Below are positions 25,126 to 32,605 of a stretch of 64,000 nt of DNA, one piece after another. Positions within the stretch are counted from its first letter, which is position 1. Each line of letters starts with the position of its first letter. A model generated the notes under the pieces. The model worked only from the letters and a program-made list of their open reading frames with translations, was not told the origin of the DNA and did not search any database. The stretch is from Corynebacterium efficiens YS-314 (lineage in GTDB: Bacteria > Actinomycetota > Actinomycetes > Mycobacteriales > Mycobacteriaceae), in assembly GCF_000011305.1 (NCBI RefSeq), contig NC_004369.1, positions 2,790,001-2,854,000 on the forward strand, given 5' to 3'. The position numbers and the translations under genes are program-made.

Positions 25126-26121
25126 CTAGACTGGATAACGTGGGTAAAGAGATCCTGAGGGTTGTTTGTCCTGCGCACGTCCCCAGCCGAGGCCCTGTGA
25201 AGTCCATAATCGCTGGTCCAGGGGGCGCCCCTTGCCAAGGTCGAGTTCGCGGCGGAGATCATGGATCCACCGGCCACTGGTGAAGGTCTCGGCTGTCACC
25301 CGGATCATGCGGGTGCCCAGATTCAGCAGGTCTTTTTCGCGGCGTCGCTCCTCCATCAGTGCCTGCTCGGTCGTCTGATCGGGGGAGCACCGGTACTTAC
25401 CGCGGCCGTCGTATTCGACCAGGACCGATGAATCAGCGAACAACGCATCCGCGCGTCCGAGAAATCGCCCTGACTCATCGATGATCGATGCCTGCAGGTG
25501 CGGTGCGGGGAAACCGTTCTCCCACATCGCAACCCGCAGGGCAGATTCACGTGGGCTTTCCGAGGCGCCGTGAACCAGTAAGAGTAGATCCTTCAGGTTG
25601 CCCACCCCCTTGCAGCCGGTGAGGTGGGTTGCGTGTTCGCTCAACTGGGTCAGGGTGAACAAACCGTGATGCAGGCAGTGGTCAGCGGCGGTCACCGCAT
25701 CAGCAAGTGGATGCCATCTCCCCAGGTCAAGGACGGTCTGGAGGGGTGTCGTCACGGATACGCCACGGTGGAGCTGGGGTGGTTGACCCGGGATGGAGGC
25801 CAGACGACGCATGCTGACCAAGTCGGTACGCAGCCCACCGTGCCCGTTCAACCGGGCCAGTTCCACCCGCCCCGGAATATCACCGTAGGGGATACCCCAT
25901 ATTGCGGCTGCTGCCTTGCCTACCAGGGTGTATTTGGGATAGCCATACCCTGTGGCGGCACACCGGAGCTGGAAGCGATCCCAGGGTTCGAGTGAGTCGA
26001 AGGTCGCGCGGGGGACGAAGATCCCCGGGGCCAGCTTGGATACCTGCCCGTCCCGGTGACGGCGGTAGATGTTTCGTCTTTTCGTTGTCGGCATCTCTGA
26101 TGCCCTGATGAGTACCCCCAT
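25126..26121 (-). CDS. AbiEi-like / DUF559-type protein
   Basis: A 331-residue protein (322 if it starts at ATG 26092-26094). The N-terminal half resembles type IV toxin-antitoxin AbiEi regulators: a basic winged-helix-like start, then VSKLAPGIFVPRATFDSL and a mid domain with TPLQTVLDLGRW. The C-terminal half looks like a Vsr/DUF559 nuclease fold: a Glu in SPRESALR, then FLGRADALFADSSVLVEYDG with the E-x-D-G metal-binding strand and a final basic helix. Such proteins are common in actinobacteria, mostly unstudied. No AbiEii toxin gene lies next to it, so a role as antitoxin is doubtful. Confidence 0.6.
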   Translation of the reverse strand: MGVLIRASEMPTTKRRNIYRRHRDGQVSKLAPGIFVPRATFDSLEPWDRFQLRCAATGYGYPKYTLVGKAAAAIWGIPYGDIPGRVELARLNGHGGLRTDLVSMRRLASIPGQPPQLHRGVSVTTPLQTVLDLGRWHPLADAVTAADHCLHHGLFTLTQLSEHATHLTGCKGVGNLKDLLLLVHGASESPRESALRVAMWENGFPAPHLQASIIDESGRFLGRADALFADSSVLVEYDGRGKYRCSPDQTTEQALMEERRREKDLLNLGTRMIRVTAETFTSGRWIHDLRRELDLGKGRPLDQRLWTSQGLGWGRAQDKQPSGSLYPRYPV

Positions 26122-26265
26122 GCCTCTGAATCAACCAGTCCTGCGGAAAGGTCGCAAAAAGTTATCCACAGATGAGGTCGGAAACGCGGAAACACGGCGT
26201 AGCCTGTGAATAACTCGACAGCAGATCTGTACCCCACCTGGGGTGAAAGGCGTATCCTGAGATTC

Positions 26266-26724
26266 ATGCTGACTTCGGATTCGGCCCATATCTCAGTCCT
26301 CGTGAATGCCAGACCCCATGATGTGTATGAGATCGCCCGTGATGTGAAGCGTCTGTCCCAGTGGGCGGCCGGCCTGGCCACCGGCAAAGTAGATGTCATG
26401 AACGATGATCTCGTTGTATTGCATGCCCCGATGGGCCCGGCACGCACCGAGTTCGTGCCCCGCAATGAGCTGGGCATCCTCGATCACACCGTCACCCTCT
26501 CTGATGGCATCTGCGCCTACAATCCCCTGCGTGTCACCCCGCATCCCTATGGGGCGGAGGTGACGTTCACCGTCCTGCGGCTTGACTCCACCGATGCCGA
26601 GTTTGAGAGGGACTGCCAGTTGGTCCGGGAGGATCTCCGCAGGTTGGCTCTGCTGGTGGAGGCTATCGCAGGCCAAAGCCAGCTTTTTCTAGCACGCGAC
26701 GAACGAGCCGACGACTGGTTTTAA
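26266..26724 (+). CDS. SRPBCC-fold protein
   Basis: A 152-residue cytoplasmic protein with the START/SRPBCC pattern: strand VLVNARPHDVYEIARDVKRLSQWAAG, where the helix after a short strand ends in a W, then alternating strands and a long C-terminal helix (RDCQLVREDLRRLALLVEAI). These folds bind hydrophobic ligands; the ligand is unknown. The frame is open from GTG 26206, but the ATG at 26266 fits the domain better. The 3' end overlaps the convergent nitroreductase gene by 62 bases. Confidence 0.65.
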   Translation: MLTSDSAHISVLVNARPHDVYEIARDVKRLSQWAAGLATGKVDVMNDDLVVLHAPMGPARTEFVPRNELGILDHTVTLSDGICAYNPLRVTPHPYGAEVTFTVLRLDSTDAEFERDCQLVREDLRRLALLVEAIAGQSQLFLARDERADDWF

Positions 26725-27490
26725 TGATGATCTCCGCGCCGAGGCGGGAGACAAACTGGTGTGACCACAGCTGGTGCTGGCCATACCGGGAATAGTACGT
26801 GTTCAGGGCGGTGTCATAGGCGTCGACAAGCTCCGGGCGCGGCGCCCCGTAAACGTCCCAGTGCAGGACCGCCTCCTGCGGCAGGCGGGGTTGGATACCG
26901 GCGCGCTCGGTGGGATCGGGGTGGCCGATGGCCAGGCCGACCACCGGCACGACGTGTGTGGGCAGGTGGAGAAGTTCCTGGACGCGCTCCATGTCATTGC
27001 GCATCGACCCCAGATAGACCGTGCCCAGGCCCATCGACTCCGCCGCGATCGCCGCGTTCTGCGCCATGATGCCGGCATCCAGGAAACCCAGGCCAGCCTC
27101 GTCGAAATACTCCAGGGCACCGAGTTCCTTGCCGTCGCGCTCCGCAAGCAGCCGCGCGATGGAATGATCGATGCACCAGATCAGCACCACCGGTGCGGTC
27201 TCGATGTGGTTGAACATCTGCCGTCCGACGACCTGCAGTTCCTTCTTGATCCCCGCATCCTGCACCGCCACCACGGAAACGGTCTGCTTGTTGGAGGAAC
27301 TCGGCGCGGACTGCGCGGCCGCCACGATGGTCCGGATCTGCTCCTCGCTGACAGTTTCATCGAGCCATCTGCGCACCGACCGGTGGCTGAGGATCACGTC
27401 GAGGGTGTCATTCCGCTCCCCCGGTTCCCAGTCGATCTCGGTTCCATACCTCGCGTTGAGAAGTTCCCGCGGGTTGTCTCTGCCGGTCAT
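26663..27490 (-). CDS. NfsA-like flavin-dependent nitroreductase
   Basis: A 275-residue FMN enzyme of the nitroreductase family, NADPH-type (NfsA/FRP-like). Seen: HRSVRRWLDETVSEEQ (FMN-phosphate Arg pair), AAQSAPSSSNKQ (FMN binding), and the late block YLGSMRNDMERV and GLAIGHPDP. It should reduce nitroaromatics, quinones or flavins. It is transcribed alone, after two ATPase genes that end 70 bases upstream of its start. The last 62 bases overlap the SRPBCC gene on the other strand, so one of the two ends is constrained by both proteins. Confidence 0.85.
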   Translation of the reverse strand: MTGRDNPRELLNARYGTEIDWEPGERNDTLDVILSHRSVRRWLDETVSEEQIRTIVAAAQSAPSSSNKQTVSVVAVQDAGIKKELQVVGRQMFNHIETAPVVLIWCIDHSIARLLAERDGKELGALEYFDEAGLGFLDAGIMAQNAAIAAESMGLGTVYLGSMRNDMERVQELLHLPTHVVPVVGLAIGHPDPTERAGIQPRLPQEAVLHWDVYGAPRPELVDAYDTALNTYYSRYGQHQLWSHQFVSRLGAEIIIKTSRRLVRRVLEKAGFGLR

Positions 27491-27559
27491 GGCGGATGGT
27501 CCTTTCCGGTTGTTGGTCTGCCCATCCAGGCTACCGATGGGAGTTGCCCACCCCGTGGA

Positions 27560-28279
27560 TCAACCGGTCACCTCCACCATGAACCGCGCGATCTCCTCCG
27601 GATCCTCCAGGAAGTCCCGCAGCGCCCGGAACGCCGTGGTGTCCTCCACGTCCAGTCCGCGGTGGAAGCCGCCGTCGGCGGTGAATTCCCAGATCTCCGC
27701 GCCGGGGATCGCCACCAGGATCGGCGAGTGCGTTGCGACGACAACCTGTGCCCCGGCCTGTGCACACAGGTGGAGTTCGGCGAGCAGGGTGAGTTGGTGG
27801 ATCGTCGACAAGCCGCTTTCGGGCTCGTCGAGCAGGTAGAGCCCATTGCCGGCGAACGCCTCCCGGACGATGTGCATGACGGATTCCCCGTGGGACATCC
27901 GGTGCAGGTTGGTCACCCCCGGCGCGTTGTTGCCGTATTCGCTGGCCACATTGAAGTGGGATTCGGCGCGCAGGAAATACCCTTCCATGGCACGTGGGCC
28001 CCTGGTCACCCCGGCGACAGCGCGCAGGGGGTTGTTGCGTCCCGTCGGCGGTGCGCCGAAGGGACCGCCCTGGTCATTGAAGCCACAACTGACGGCGATA
28101 CCTTCCAGCAGTGTGGATTTACCCACCCCGTTCTCACCGGTGATGATGGTGATGGGCGCACGGAAATCAAGGGATCCGGCAGCGCGGAGTGCCCGGAACG
28201 CCGGAACCGCATACACCCACCCGTCCACATCACCGACGGGCTGGTCAAAGGCATAATAACGGCGGAGGAAGCCGGTCAT
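27560..28279 (-). CDS. Single-domain AAA_21-type ATPase B
   Basis: A 239-residue ABC/SMC-like ATPase. Walker A ITGENGVGKSTLLEG near residue 50, a signature-like MSHGES near 128, Walker B with LYLLDEPESGLS near 147, and the switch His in VVATHSPIL near 180. There is no membrane domain, coiled-coil or nuclease part. It overlaps the 242-residue upstream paralogue by 4 bases (ATGA), and the two are clearly duplicates. Similar stand-alone ATPases are found in actinobacteria without a known role; relatives with partner genes act in defence or DNA processing. Confidence 0.8.
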   Translation of the reverse strand: MTGFLRRYYAFDQPVGDVDGWVYAVPAFRALRAAGSLDFRAPITIITGENGVGKSTLLEGIAVSCGFNDQGGPFGAPPTGRNNPLRAVAGVTRGPRAMEGYFLRAESHFNVASEYGNNAPGVTNLHRMSHGESVMHIVREAFAGNGLYLLDEPESGLSTIHQLTLLAELHLCAQAGAQVVVATHSPILVAIPGAEIWEFTADGGFHRGLDVEDTTAFRALRDFLEDPEEIARFMVEVTG

Positions 28280-29004
28280 GCACCCTCCCCGATCATGAAC
28301 CGGGCGGTGCCGCGGGGATCGGCGACGAACTCGCGCGCAGCTCGGACGGATTCGGTGGCGTCGAAGGCCACGGTCTCCACACCACCTGCGGTGACCTCCC
28401 AGATCCGGGCCTCCGGGATGGCCAGCAGCACCGGCGAGTGGGTGGCCATGATGATCTGCGAACCGCGTCTGGCCAGGTGGTACAACCTGCCCAGCAGCTC
28501 CAGTTGACGCAGCACCGACAATCCCGCCTCCGGCTCATCGAGGAGGAACAGACCATTGTCGTGGAATCGCCGTTCAATCAGCGCCATGAGTCCCTGCCCG
28601 TGGCTCATCTCCAGCAGGTCATCCATCCGGGAGCTGCCCGGGGGCGCAGGATCCAGGTTTTCGTAGTACCTGGCGACGTTGAGATAGGACTCCCCACGCA
28701 GGAAGAACACATCGCGCGGGTTCTCCTGGCGGGACAGTGTCAGGACGGAGCCCAGCGGCGAGACGGATTCCCCCACGGTCTGGAACCGGGCGTGCCTCGA
28801 CCCGCCCTCGGGGTTCGCGCGCATCCCCACCGCCAGGGCCTCGATGAGCGTGGATTTCCCCACCCCGTTCTCCCCGGTGATGACGGTGACCGGGGCCTGG
28901 AAACGCAGTGGTGAGGACCTCAGGGCCTGCACCACACCGAGGTCCCGCAGGTACGGGTCCAGGGAGTCCGGGTCATCATCAAGGCGTGCTGCGGTGAGGA
29001 ACAT
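28276..29004 (-). CDS. Single-domain AAA_21-type ATPase A
   Basis: A 242-residue paralogue of the next gene, with the same order of motifs: Walker A ITGENGVGKSTLIEA, MSHGQGLM, Walker B LFLLDEPEAGLS and ATHSPVL. Outside the motifs the two have diverged strongly, so the duplication is old. The pair is one transcription unit on the minus strand, divergent from the MFS gene 59 bases away. Whether they form a heterodimer is not shown, but coupled translation and complementary half-site architecture of this ATPase class make it plausible. Confidence 0.8.
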   Translation of the reverse strand: MFLTAARLDDDPDSLDPYLRDLGVVQALRSSPLRFQAPVTVITGENGVGKSTLIEALAVGMRANPEGGSRHARFQTVGESVSPLGSVLTLSRQENPRDVFFLRGESYLNVARYYENLDPAPPGSSRMDDLLEMSHGQGLMALIERRFHDNGLFLLDEPEAGLSVLRQLELLGRLYHLARRGSQIIMATHSPVLLAIPEARIWEVTAGGVETVAFDATESVRAAREFVADPRGTARFMIGEGA

Positions 29005-29063
29005 AACCCCGATCCTCCCCCGTGGGGGTAATGGTGTCCACCCGCTGGTTTATGGTTACGTCC

Positions 29064-30272
29064 ATGACCGCAGGGACCACAGAAACCACCCAGGCCGCAG
29101 CGCACCCGGCACGTAGGAAGGTGCTCGCCGGGTTGATGTTCGCCCAGATCATGATCGGCCTGTCCAACGGCATCACCCTGTCTATGGGCAGTCTGCTGGC
29201 CGCCTCCATGGCGGGTGTGGCCTGGGGTGGGTCGGCTGCAACCCTGACCACGATCGGTGCCGCCATCTGGGCGGTTCCGCTCGCGAGGATGGTGAGCAGG
29301 TATGACAGGCGGACGTCGCTAAGCACCGGGATGCTGCTGGGGGCGGTGGGTGCCGTGCTCGCGGTGATCGGCGCCCAGTTCGGGCTGTTCCCCGTCGTGC
29401 TGATCGCGTTCGTGTTCCTCGGCGCGATGAGCGCGGTGAATCTGCAGGCGCGGTTCGTGGCCACCGATGTCTCTGCGGAATCGACACGTGGGCGCGATCT
29501 GTCGCTGGTGGTGTGGTCCACCACGATCGGTGCGATTGTCGGCCCGAACCTGTTCACCCCCAGCGCCCGGTTCAGCGAGATGGTCGGCCTGGAGGTGCAC
29601 GCCGGTGCGTATGTGCTCAGCCTCATCGGCCAGCTCATCGCCATCGCCGTCTGGTTGTTCACCCTGCCCAAGGGCCTGAAACCGGGTGTGAGCACCGCAC
29701 CGGATGACAGTCCCGCCACGCTCACCCCGATGGCCCGGCGCGCAATCGCGTCGGTGGCCGTGGCGCATTTCTCCATGGTGGGCATCATGTCCATGACCGC
29801 CGTGCACATGCAGGGACACGGCGCGGGACTGACCATCATCGGTTTCACCATCAGCCTCCACGTGGCGGGCATGTACGCCCTGTCGCCGTTGTTCGGCATC
29901 CTCACCGACCGTGCCGGGCGTGGTGTCACCATCGGGCTGGGTTTCGGCATGCTCGCCGCCTCCGCGCTGCTGCTGGTGATCTGGCCGGAACCGCAGTGGT
30001 CGGTGATCGCCTCCCTGGTGCTGCTCGGCCTGGGCTGGAACTCGGCGCTGGTCGGTTCCTCCGCCATGCTTAACGACGCAACCCCCGCCCACCACCGTGC
30101 CCGTGCCCAGGGACGTTCCGACCTGACCATGAACCTCGCCGGCGCGGCCGGTGGCCTGCTGGGAGGCATTATCGTCGGCGCGGCGGGCATGCCGTATCTC
30201 GCCGGGCTGGTGCTGATCGTGGTGTTGGTGCAGTCGTTTCTGGTGCGTCCCCGTCGCGTCAATCGGAGCTAG
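29064..30272 (+). CDS. MFS transporter, drug-efflux type
   Basis: A 402-residue membrane protein with 11-12 hydrophobic segments and the MFS loop 2-3 motif in the form ARMVSRYDRRTSL. The central cytoplasmic loop (about residues 200-230) is short and charged. Members with this layout export drugs or metabolites. ATG at 29064 or 29052; no clear ribosome-binding site. Its stop overlaps the stop of the convergent next gene (CTAG, 30269-30272). Substrate unknown. Confidence 0.8.
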   Translation: MTAGTTETTQAAAHPARRKVLAGLMFAQIMIGLSNGITLSMGSLLAASMAGVAWGGSAATLTTIGAAIWAVPLARMVSRYDRRTSLSTGMLLGAVGAVLAVIGAQFGLFPVVLIAFVFLGAMSAVNLQARFVATDVSAESTRGRDLSLVVWSTTIGAIVGPNLFTPSARFSEMVGLEVHAGAYVLSLIGQLIAIAVWLFTLPKGLKPGVSTAPDDSPATLTPMARRAIASVAVAHFSMVGIMSMTAVHMQGHGAGLTIIGFTISLHVAGMYALSPLFGILTDRAGRGVTIGLGFGMLAASALLLVIWPEPQWSVIASLVLLGLGWNSALVGSSAMLNDATPAHHRARAQGRSDLTMNLAGAAGGLLGGIIVGAAGMPYLAGLVLIVVLVQSFLVRPRRVNRS

Positions 30273-30946
30273 TCATAGCGTCGATCCACGCGGAACTGCT
30301 GTTCGATGTTGGCGATGATCTTCATGGTGAATCCCACACCGAAAGCAGCAAATACAGTGCCCTCGCGGACTCCCTCCAATCCCCCGAGCAGGACCAGGGA
30401 CAGCACCGTTGAGATGATCACCAGGCTCCAGTCGAAGATCATCTTGAGGGTGCTCACCCTCACGGGGGTCACCATCGCCAGCAGAGCCACCACACCATCA
30501 GCGGGGATGTAGGTGAACCTCGGCTTCATCTCGATGTGCACACCGAGCGCGATGATGACCACGCTGATCACCACATACACCCACTGCATCAGGTAGTTCC
30601 CCGGAGCCACCCAGGTGGTCAACGACATGGAGAAATCAATGAAGAAGCCGAAGAGGACTGCCGCCGGGATCTGCATCAGCTGAAAAAGTGGGAAGCGTTT
30701 CCGTGCGATGAGACTGATGAGGAGAGACAACGCCATCATCACCAGGTTGAAGATGATCGACAGGGTGCCCACCGACAACGGCAGGGCGAAGGACAACACC
30801 GTGGGAAGGGAGATCACCGGCCCGGTACCCAGATTCGCCCGGATGGAGATGGCGATACCGAACGCCATGATGAACATGCCGAGGGTGAACAACACAGCCC
30901 GCCTGATGGTGTGAACAACATTCCTGGAACTCATATGCGCGGGCAA
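30269..30946 (-). CDS. YczE/YitT-like integral membrane protein
   Basis: A 225-residue protein with five to six membrane helices. The N-terminal helix with FIMAFGIAISIRANLGTGPV, where G-x-G-P follows the first helix, is the pattern of the YczE/DUF6198 group. Function unknown; B. subtilis YczE is linked to lipopeptide production. Start either TTG 30944-30946 (AAGGA 4 bases upstream) or ATG 30932-30934. Its TAG shares three bases with the MFS stop. Confidence 0.65.
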   Translation of the reverse strand: MPAHMSSRNVVHTIRRAVLFTLGMFIMAFGIAISIRANLGTGPVISLPTVLSFALPLSVGTLSIIFNLVMMALSLLISLIARKRFPLFQLMQIPAAVLFGFFIDFSMSLTTWVAPGNYLMQWVYVVISVVIIALGVHIEMKPRFTYIPADGVVALLAMVTPVRVSTLKMIFDWSLVIISTVLSLVLLGGLEGVREGTVFAAFGVGFTMKIIANIEQQFRVDRRYD

Positions 30947-31163
30947 CCGATCCTTATCAAATTTAGCTATATGTATCTTTGATGATCATAGTCCTGACAT
31001 AAGAATTGACATGTGAGGCCCGGAACGGACCGTATTGAGCGAAGAGCCCCCTGCGACCGGTGTGTGGTGTCCGTGACACACAGTTAGATAACAGAATCGT
31101 GAACAACACCTGTAGCGTTAGGAAACAACAGCTGTTTCACTGCTTTGAAGAAGAGGTGCCCCC

Positions 31164-32255
31164 ATGCGGACTACCCGCCTGGCTATTGCCGGATCTGCCC
31201 TGACCCTTCTGATCGCCCTCACCGGCTGTCAGGCCCCGGAGTCGGAGCAGACCACCAGCACCCCGGTGAGCACCTCGACGACCACGTCGGTCACCGCATC
31301 GGAGCAGACTGGGAGCTCCGCATCATCAACCACCGCCACGACCTCCACCACGGTTGCTACGGACCCTGACAGCACTCTGGCAGTCGATGTCCTCAACGTC
31401 CTGGAGGTCAAGGGCCGTGCCCCGAAGACCGGATACAGCCGCGATGAGTTCGGTCCCGCCTGGGCGGATGTGGACCACAATGGTTGCGACACCCGCAATG
31501 ACATCCTCAACCGTGACCTGGAGCAGGTGACCTACCGGGACAACACCCAGGACTGCGTGGTGCTCACCGGTGTGCTCAATGATCCGTACACCGCAACGCA
31601 GATCAACTTCCAGCGGGGGCAGGACACCTCCACCGCAGTGCAGATCGATCACGTCGTAGCCCTGTCGGATGCCTGGCAGAAGGGTGCGCAGCAGCTCACC
31701 GCCGACCAGCGCAGGGTGTTTTCCAATGATCCGTTGAACCTGCTCGCGGTGGACGGACCTGCCAACCAGCAGAAAGGTGACAGCGACGCAGCCTCCTGGC
31801 TACCCGCCAACAGGTCATTCCGCTGCGACTATGTCTCCCGCCAGATCGCGGTGAAACACCGCTATGATCTATGGGTGACTGCCGCGGAAAAGGACGCCAT
31901 GGCACGCGTTCTCGACACCTGCCCCGGCCAGGAGGTGCCCACCGATGACACGGTCTATACCATCAACGTCACCAGCACGACCACGGTGGAACAGCCCGCG
32001 GTGGCCCCGGCGGCGGTAGCGCCGGCACCGGAAGCTCCTGCGCCTGCTCCGGAGGCCCCCGCCCCAGCCCCAGTACAGCCTGCTGTTGTGCCGCCAGCAC
32101 CAGTGGCCCCGGTTGAAGCCATAGGCACCGACCCCCGGTTCCCCAACTGTAAAGAGGCCATCGCCGCCGGTTATGGCAACTACATCCAGGGTGTTAATCC
32201 CGAATACAACTGGTACCGCGACGGTGACGGCGACGGCATCAACTGCGAACGCTGA
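31164..32255 (+). CDS. Secreted HNH nuclease lipoprotein with Excalibur domain
   Basis: A 363-residue lipoprotein. Signal peptide with lipobox LTGC (Cys at residue 22), a Ser/Thr-rich linker (24-70), then an HNH (GmrSD-C/DUF1524-like) nuclease domain at about 75-255: IDHVVALSDAW with the catalytic His, and SNDPLNLLAVDG followed by NQQKGD with the second block. A Pro/Ala spacer (PAPEAPAPAP) leads to a C-terminal Excalibur calcium-binding domain, with FPNCKEA and DGDGDGINCER. It should act outside the membrane on DNA or RNA, anchored by lipid. ATG has GAGG 7 bases upstream. Followed by a terminator. Confidence 0.85.
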   Translation: MRTTRLAIAGSALTLLIALTGCQAPESEQTTSTPVSTSTTTSVTASEQTGSSASSTTATTSTTVATDPDSTLAVDVLNVLEVKGRAPKTGYSRDEFGPAWADVDHNGCDTRNDILNRDLEQVTYRDNTQDCVVLTGVLNDPYTATQINFQRGQDTSTAVQIDHVVALSDAWQKGAQQLTADQRRVFSNDPLNLLAVDGPANQQKGDSDAASWLPANRSFRCDYVSRQIAVKHRYDLWVTAAEKDAMARVLDTCPGQEVPTDDTVYTINVTSTTTVEQPAVAPAAVAPAPEAPAPAPEAPAPAPVQPAVVPPAPVAPVEAIGTDPRFPNCKEAIAAGYGNYIQGVNPEYNWYRDGDGDGINCER

Positions 32256-32260
32256 CATTG

Positions 32261-32288
32261 AGCCACCTCATTGAGGTGGCTCTTCCTA
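32261..32288 (+). terminator. Terminator after the nuclease gene
   Basis: A 9-bp stem (32261-32269 with 32273-32281) with a tight 3-base loop and a pyrimidine-rich tail (CTTCCT) 6 bases after the stop codon. The tail is short on T, so termination may be partial. Confidence 0.65.
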
Positions 32289-32605
32289 GTTCTGCATAGT
32301 GACGGAGGGCTCGATCAAATCTGCGGGCCGGCCAGATTGTTTCGTCGATAGCCAGGCCCCCGGAACACCCCGTATCCCGTGCCGGATATGAATTTTTGTG
32401 ATTCTAAACTTCCACGCCCTTGATATAGACATGTAAGTTCGTTTCTAATAGACAATTCTGTCTGCAATTTTCATAGTTGATGTCCTACCCATTCCGACCG
32501 GCACCAGCCCGCTTCGGGCATCCCCAGCCCGTCGAATGGCCCGCTGATATGGAATTTCCATTCCCGGGCACTACCCTGAACACGAGACGATAGCTTGGCT
32601 TAGAC
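32289..32605 (+). promoter_or_regulatory. AT-rich control region upstream of the b561-like gene
   Basis: No gene. Bases 32390-32480 are AT-rich and hold two TAGAC pentamers (32426 and 32449). The second forms TAGAC-AATTCT-GTCTG at 32449-32464, one mismatch from the McbR operator TAGAC-N6-GTCTA. This suggests control of the next gene by sulfur status. Confidence 0.45.

Noticed and set aside
25126..30946. Genomic island or prophage
   Set aside because: No integrase, transposase, tRNA target or phage genes, and base composition looks like the neighbours; only the gene content is mixed.
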